Shown here: piece after piece, positions 61,533-64,000 of the stretch
Position numbering within the stretch: position 1 is the first letter of the stretch
Layout of the letters: every line of letters begins with the position of its first letter
DNA from: Dermabacteraceae bacterium TAE3-ERU5
GTDB taxonomy: Bacteria > Actinomycetota > Actinomycetes > Actinomycetales > Dermabacteraceae
Assembly: GCA_019218375.1 (NCBI GenBank)
Contig: JAHUUK010000001.1
Location: forward strand, 310,001 to 374,000
Direction: 5' to 3'
Length of the DNA stretch: 64,000 bases
The notes under the pieces: generated by a model
Databases searched by the model: none
Seen by the model: only the letters and a program-made list of their open reading frames with translations
Told to the model about the DNA's origin: nothing
Position numbers and translations under genes: made by a program

Positions 61533-62780
61533 CTATTTCCCGGCCTGCCCGCCCGGGCAGGTTTTGAGCGTACGCCAGGCCTCGTCGAATTCCCGCGCAC
61601 CGGCCTCTCGCTCACCCTGTTCTTTGGCTGACACGGCCGCGCTGAGCCCGGCCTCTGCCCGGTCGGTTTCCCGCATGATTTCTTCCGGGAAGTAATCTGC
61701 GTGGTTCGCTGGGCACCAGTCTGCGTTGACGAGAGTCTGGATCAGGTGGCTCACGGATACCGGGCCGGACTCTGCCTCTGTGATCGGCCTGTTGATCTGG
61801 ATGAAGAAGGACCTGCCCTGATCCGCCTTCGTGGCTTCGCTGATCCCGGTTGTTATCGGCCGCTCTTTCAGCACTGACGGAAGCTCTCGACTTCCAGCTT
61901 CTTTCGCCTTCTCGTGGAGTTCTTTCCAGGCCGGTGCGAGTTTGCTTCTTAGGTGCTCATGCTGGGGTAGCAGGCAGAGGGAGGCCTCCCCCACCTGCTG
62001 GCAGACCGGTTCCGCCCGGAAAGCCTGGTCCAGCACGAAAGGCGCTGGAGAGATGACTTTCACCAGGAAGGATGCGCACACCACGGCGCCGAGGAATTTC
62101 AGTTTTTCTTTCGCGCCGAGTTCCCGCCTGTCTTTCAGGGTGAGCCACAGGCACAGGCCCGTTAGGGAGAGCAGGAACGCTAGCTGCAGCAGGGCCCAGT
62201 AGGGGTTGACCTTTAGGCCTACTAGGCTGCCGCCCGTCTCCGTGCCGACGGTCAGCATCGCGGAGCTTTGCACGTAGCTGGACAGCTGGATCGGGAGTTC
62301 TACCGCTAACGCCACCAGGACCCCATACATTTTCCCGTACAGCGCCCCCACCGTCATGCTGAGCACCACGACGAACGCTACGGACAGCAAACCGCTCAGG
62401 AAGATGTAGAGGAAGGACAGCGCCTCGTCCCAGGGGAATGCGTTCAGGCTGGCCGCCGCCCATACCGTGGCGGCGACGCTGGGGAGGCAGACGGCGGCCG
62501 TAAGCGCACCGGCCACTGCGGGGAAGACTCCCGTCTTCAGAGGGCTTTTTGCCCAGAGGGAGGCACCCTCCTGCCAGAAGTATTTTCCGCCCACGTATGC
62601 CGAGATCGCGGAGACAGAGAATAGCGTCAGGTGATTCACTGTCCAGACCCACGACGCGGACAGCAGAGGGTCACCCTGCCAGTACTGAATACCTGCGGAG
62701 AAATTGACTACCTGACCGGTTCCGACCAGCAGGAAAAGTAGCCACGGCATCCAAGTTAGCTTTAGCGCGTAACGGAACAT
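61533..62780 (-). CDS. ABC-type permease with cysteine-containing extracytoplasmic C-terminal domain
   Basis: The 415-residue protein has about seven transmembrane helices in residues 10-246, then a soluble domain of about 165 residues. With a cytoplasmic N-terminus that domain would be outside the cell. It contains four cysteines (about C260, C269, C356, C408) in a VCQQVGEASLCLLPQHEHL segment and later DWCPANH and KTCPGG, which could form disulfides. There is no recognised substrate. It follows the ATPase gene after three bases and precedes the 60904 gene, forming a three-gene cassette. Confidence 0.75.
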   Translation of the reverse strand: MFRYALKLTWMPWLLFLLVGTGQVVNFSAGIQYWQGDPLLSASWVWTVNHLTLFSVSAISAYVGGKYFWQEGASLWAKSPLKTGVFPAVAGALTAAVCLPSVAATVWAAASLNAFPWDEALSFLYIFLSGLLSVAFVVVLSMTVGALYGKMYGVLVALAVELPIQLSSYVQSSAMLTVGTETGGSLVGLKVNPYWALLQLAFLLSLTGLCLWLTLKDRRELGAKEKLKFLGAVVCASFLVKVISPAPFVLDQAFRAEPVCQQVGEASLCLLPQHEHLRSKLAPAWKELHEKAKEAGSRELPSVLKERPITTGISEATKADQGRSFFIQINRPITEAESGPVSVSHLIQTLVNADWCPANHADYFPEEIMRETDRAEAGLSAAVSAKEQGEREAGAREFDEAWRTLKTCPGGQAGK

Positions 62781-62783
62781 TAG

Positions 62784-63507
62784 CTATCGGCTTTCTTGAC
62801 GCGAATTCCAGTAGGAGAACGCCTGCACCCAGGGGTTTTCCTGCGAGTCGGGGGCGGCTTCGGAGTTGCACGCTAGATACCCGGAGACGTCTCCCGCGTA
62901 CTTCTGCTTTCCCTCGCACAGGTGCAGGACGTTTGTGGACACGCCGACAAGATCTTCGACTATATGTGAGGACACAAAAGTCACTCTGTCTTTTGCTTCG
63001 GCTGCTATTAGCTTTTTAACCGTGCCTCTTTGTTCCATGTCTAGCCCGGCCGTGGGCTCGTCCAGCAGGAGCAGATTGGGATTCGACAGCAAGGCTTGAG
63101 CGATAACGAGCCGCCTGTGCTGCCCGCCGGAAAGGGTACCAACTTTTGCTTTGGCCTTTTCTTGCAATCCGATGCTCTCTATAGCCTTAGCGACGGCGGC
63201 AGCTCGTTCCTTCTTCCCCCCCGATTTTCCCGAGGAGGGCTATGTAATCGAGGACTTCGGTCACCGTTAGTTTGCCGGGGATGGACACGCCCTGCGGCAG
63301 CAGCGATACCTGCCCCTCCACTTTGACCTCACCCGAGGTTGGAGTCAGAGCGCCGGTCAGGAGCCCGAAGAAGGTGGATTTGCCTGCCCCGTTAGACCCG
63401 ACCAGGGCCCACACCTCACCCTTCTGGGCGGTGAGGCTTACGGGGCCGAGCACGAAGTCGCCTTTTTTACGCGAAAACTCCAGCGAAGATAGCTCTAGCG
63501 AAGCCAA
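62784..63507 (-). pseudogene. ABC transporter ATP-binding protein, frameshifted at a G7 run
   Basis: Two adjacent frames together encode one ATPase of about 240 residues. The first part (TTG near 63507, MASLELSSLEFSRKKG) has Walker A VGSNGAGKST and the Q-loop SLLPQG, and then runs out of frame at 63187. The second has the signature LSGGQHRR, Walker B LLLLDEPTAGLD and the H-loop VSSHIVEDL. The break is at seven G on the minus strand (63216-63222). With six, the text reads through as KIGGKKERAAAVAKAIESIG into the second part. All catalytic motifs are intact, so this looks like phase variation, slippage or a sequencing error rather than old decay. Confidence 0.85.
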
Positions 63508-63742
63508 TCCCCCACCCCCATAAAGTTTTGAGGGATTGCAAAAACCCCATGCGAAAAGCGCATCTTTACAAATTGAAAGATAAGCATTTTGGATTGTAAG
63601 CAGACCCGCATGGAGAGGCAATAAATAAATTGTAACGATATCGCAACATGCAGAATAGGGCAGCGTCACTCCAGCGGAGGCCCGTAAGCTCCTCTCCGGC
63701 AGGTCGGCTTGGGTTTTAGAATTGTTCTCCCGCGCTTGCGGC
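63508..63742. other. AT-rich spacer upstream of the frameshifted ATPase gene
   Basis: A 235-bp stretch between the upstream paralogue and the ATPase. It is markedly richer in A and T than its surroundings and should contain the promoter of the cassette on the minus strand; no clean -35/-10 pair stands out. A small hairpin (ATGCG/CGCAT near 63550-63565) and a 27-codon frame (63566-63649) are present but not convincing. Confidence 0.4.
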
Positions 63743-63760
63743 TCAGCTGACGGTTTCGCC
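63738..63760. repeat. 23-bp sequence shared with 60899-60921
   Basis: The same 23 bases occur at both places, in the same orientation. They cover the last codons (GETVS), the stop and five bases past it in two paralogous membrane-protein genes. This is what a tandem duplication of the cassette would leave. Confidence 0.8.
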
Positions 63761-64000
63761 TTTCGCGTGCCGCACGGCCCACCCCGGATAGAGCGCGGCG
63801 TAGGCGGCTGCCGCTAGCGCGAGCATGCCCGCCGTGAGCGCTACTCCCCCGGTTCCGGTCTTGGAATGGAGCAGGAAAAGCGCGGTCGTGGCCTGCACCT
63901 CTCCCACTTCCATGCCGGTGATGCCCGGCACGAGCATGCAGCAGGACATGAAGACGACGCAGGGAAGCACCGCCATCGCGGGTGCCAGCACCAGCGAGAA
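63743..64000 (-). CDS. Paralogue of the six-TM GETVS protein, partial
   Basis: The frame is open from the window edge to a stop at 63743 and gives the last 85 residues: three hydrophobic helices and a tail ending VRHAKGETVS. It resembles the C-terminal part of the 60904 gene: both have a LLH/LVH stretch before the last helix, then YPG and the GETVS terminus. It is probably the last gene of a second copy of the ABC-type cassette that lies beyond the window. The start is not in the window. Confidence 0.75.
   Translation of the reverse strand, partial: FSLVLAPAMAVLPCVVFMSCCMLVPGITGMEVGEVQATTALFLLHSKTGTGGVALTAGMLALAAAAYAALYPGWAVRHAKGETVS

Noticed and set aside
63566-63649. A 27-codon minus-strand frame (MLRYRYNLFIASPCG...) with two cysteines near the ABC cassette, as a possible peptide substrate
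   Set aside because: The nearest GGAG is about 19 bases from the ATG, the region is AT-rich spacer, and there is no leader-core pattern. It stays a possibility but I cannot support it.
63508-63669. An N-terminal extension of the ATPase up to GTG 63669
   Set aside because: The extra 54 codons have base composition unlike the neighbouring genes and do not look like an ATPase N-terminus; homology starts at ASLELSSLEF.

Overview
This window comes from a high-GC Gram-positive bacterium (Actinomycetota). The gene content and order suggest a fermentative member of the Actinomycetaceae or a close relative, but that placement is inferred from gene order and protein style, not from a search. Supporting signs are tRNA-Trp-secE-nusG-rplKA order, an L17 with a long acidic linker and C-terminal 'sunset'-type domain, a DUF3017 membrane protein, a DUF6350/PerM-like protein next to purN-purH, many GTG/TTG starts, and a bifunctional AdhE. 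I saw no phage, transposon, CRISPR array or rRNA.

Layout. 1-7.6 kb: purine synthesis (purD end, purC, purS, purQ, purL on +), interrupted by three minus-strand genes: a metallo-beta-lactamase-fold hydrolase, an RsmC/RlmG-like methyltransferase and a MaoC-like hotdog protein that has lost its catalytic histidine. 7.6-46 kb: an almost continuous minus-strand block for translation and transcription. In transcription order it runs tRNA-Trp, secE, nusG, rplK, rplA; then (after a plus-strand adhE) rplJ, rplL, rpoB, rpoC; a G5/RlpA-type cell-wall protein; rpsL, rpsG, fusA, tuf; a plus-strand stress-protein gene; the S10 operon (rpsJ to rpsQ); the spc operon (rplN to secY, adk, map); and the alpha-type operon (infA, rpmJ, rpsM, rpsK, rpoA, rplQ; rpsD is absent here). 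Hairpins and promoter-like sites punctuate the block: an L10 leader, an rplL-rpoB attenuator, the S10/spc boundary and a long str-operon leader.

46-60.9 kb: mixed metabolism and envelope genes: an aminotransferase, adenosine deaminase, galactokinase with a lactonase-fold protein, a ThrE-type exporter, a DUF3017 protein, a polysaccharide-deacetylase lipoprotein, PPK2, purH-purN, a small membrane protein, a PerM-like protein and isochorismate synthase. Purine synthesis is therefore split between the two ends of the window.

60.9-64 kb: the least familiar part. It holds an ABC-type membrane cassette (ATPase, 7-TM permease with a cysteine-containing extracytoplasmic tail, and a 6-TM protein ending in GETVS). 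Just upstream in transcription order is the end of a second 6-TM paralogue with the same GETVS tail, so the cassette appears to be tandemly repeated. The ATPase reading frame is broken at a run of seven G residues; removing one G restores a complete ATPase. This is either phase variation, slippage, decay or a sequencing error.
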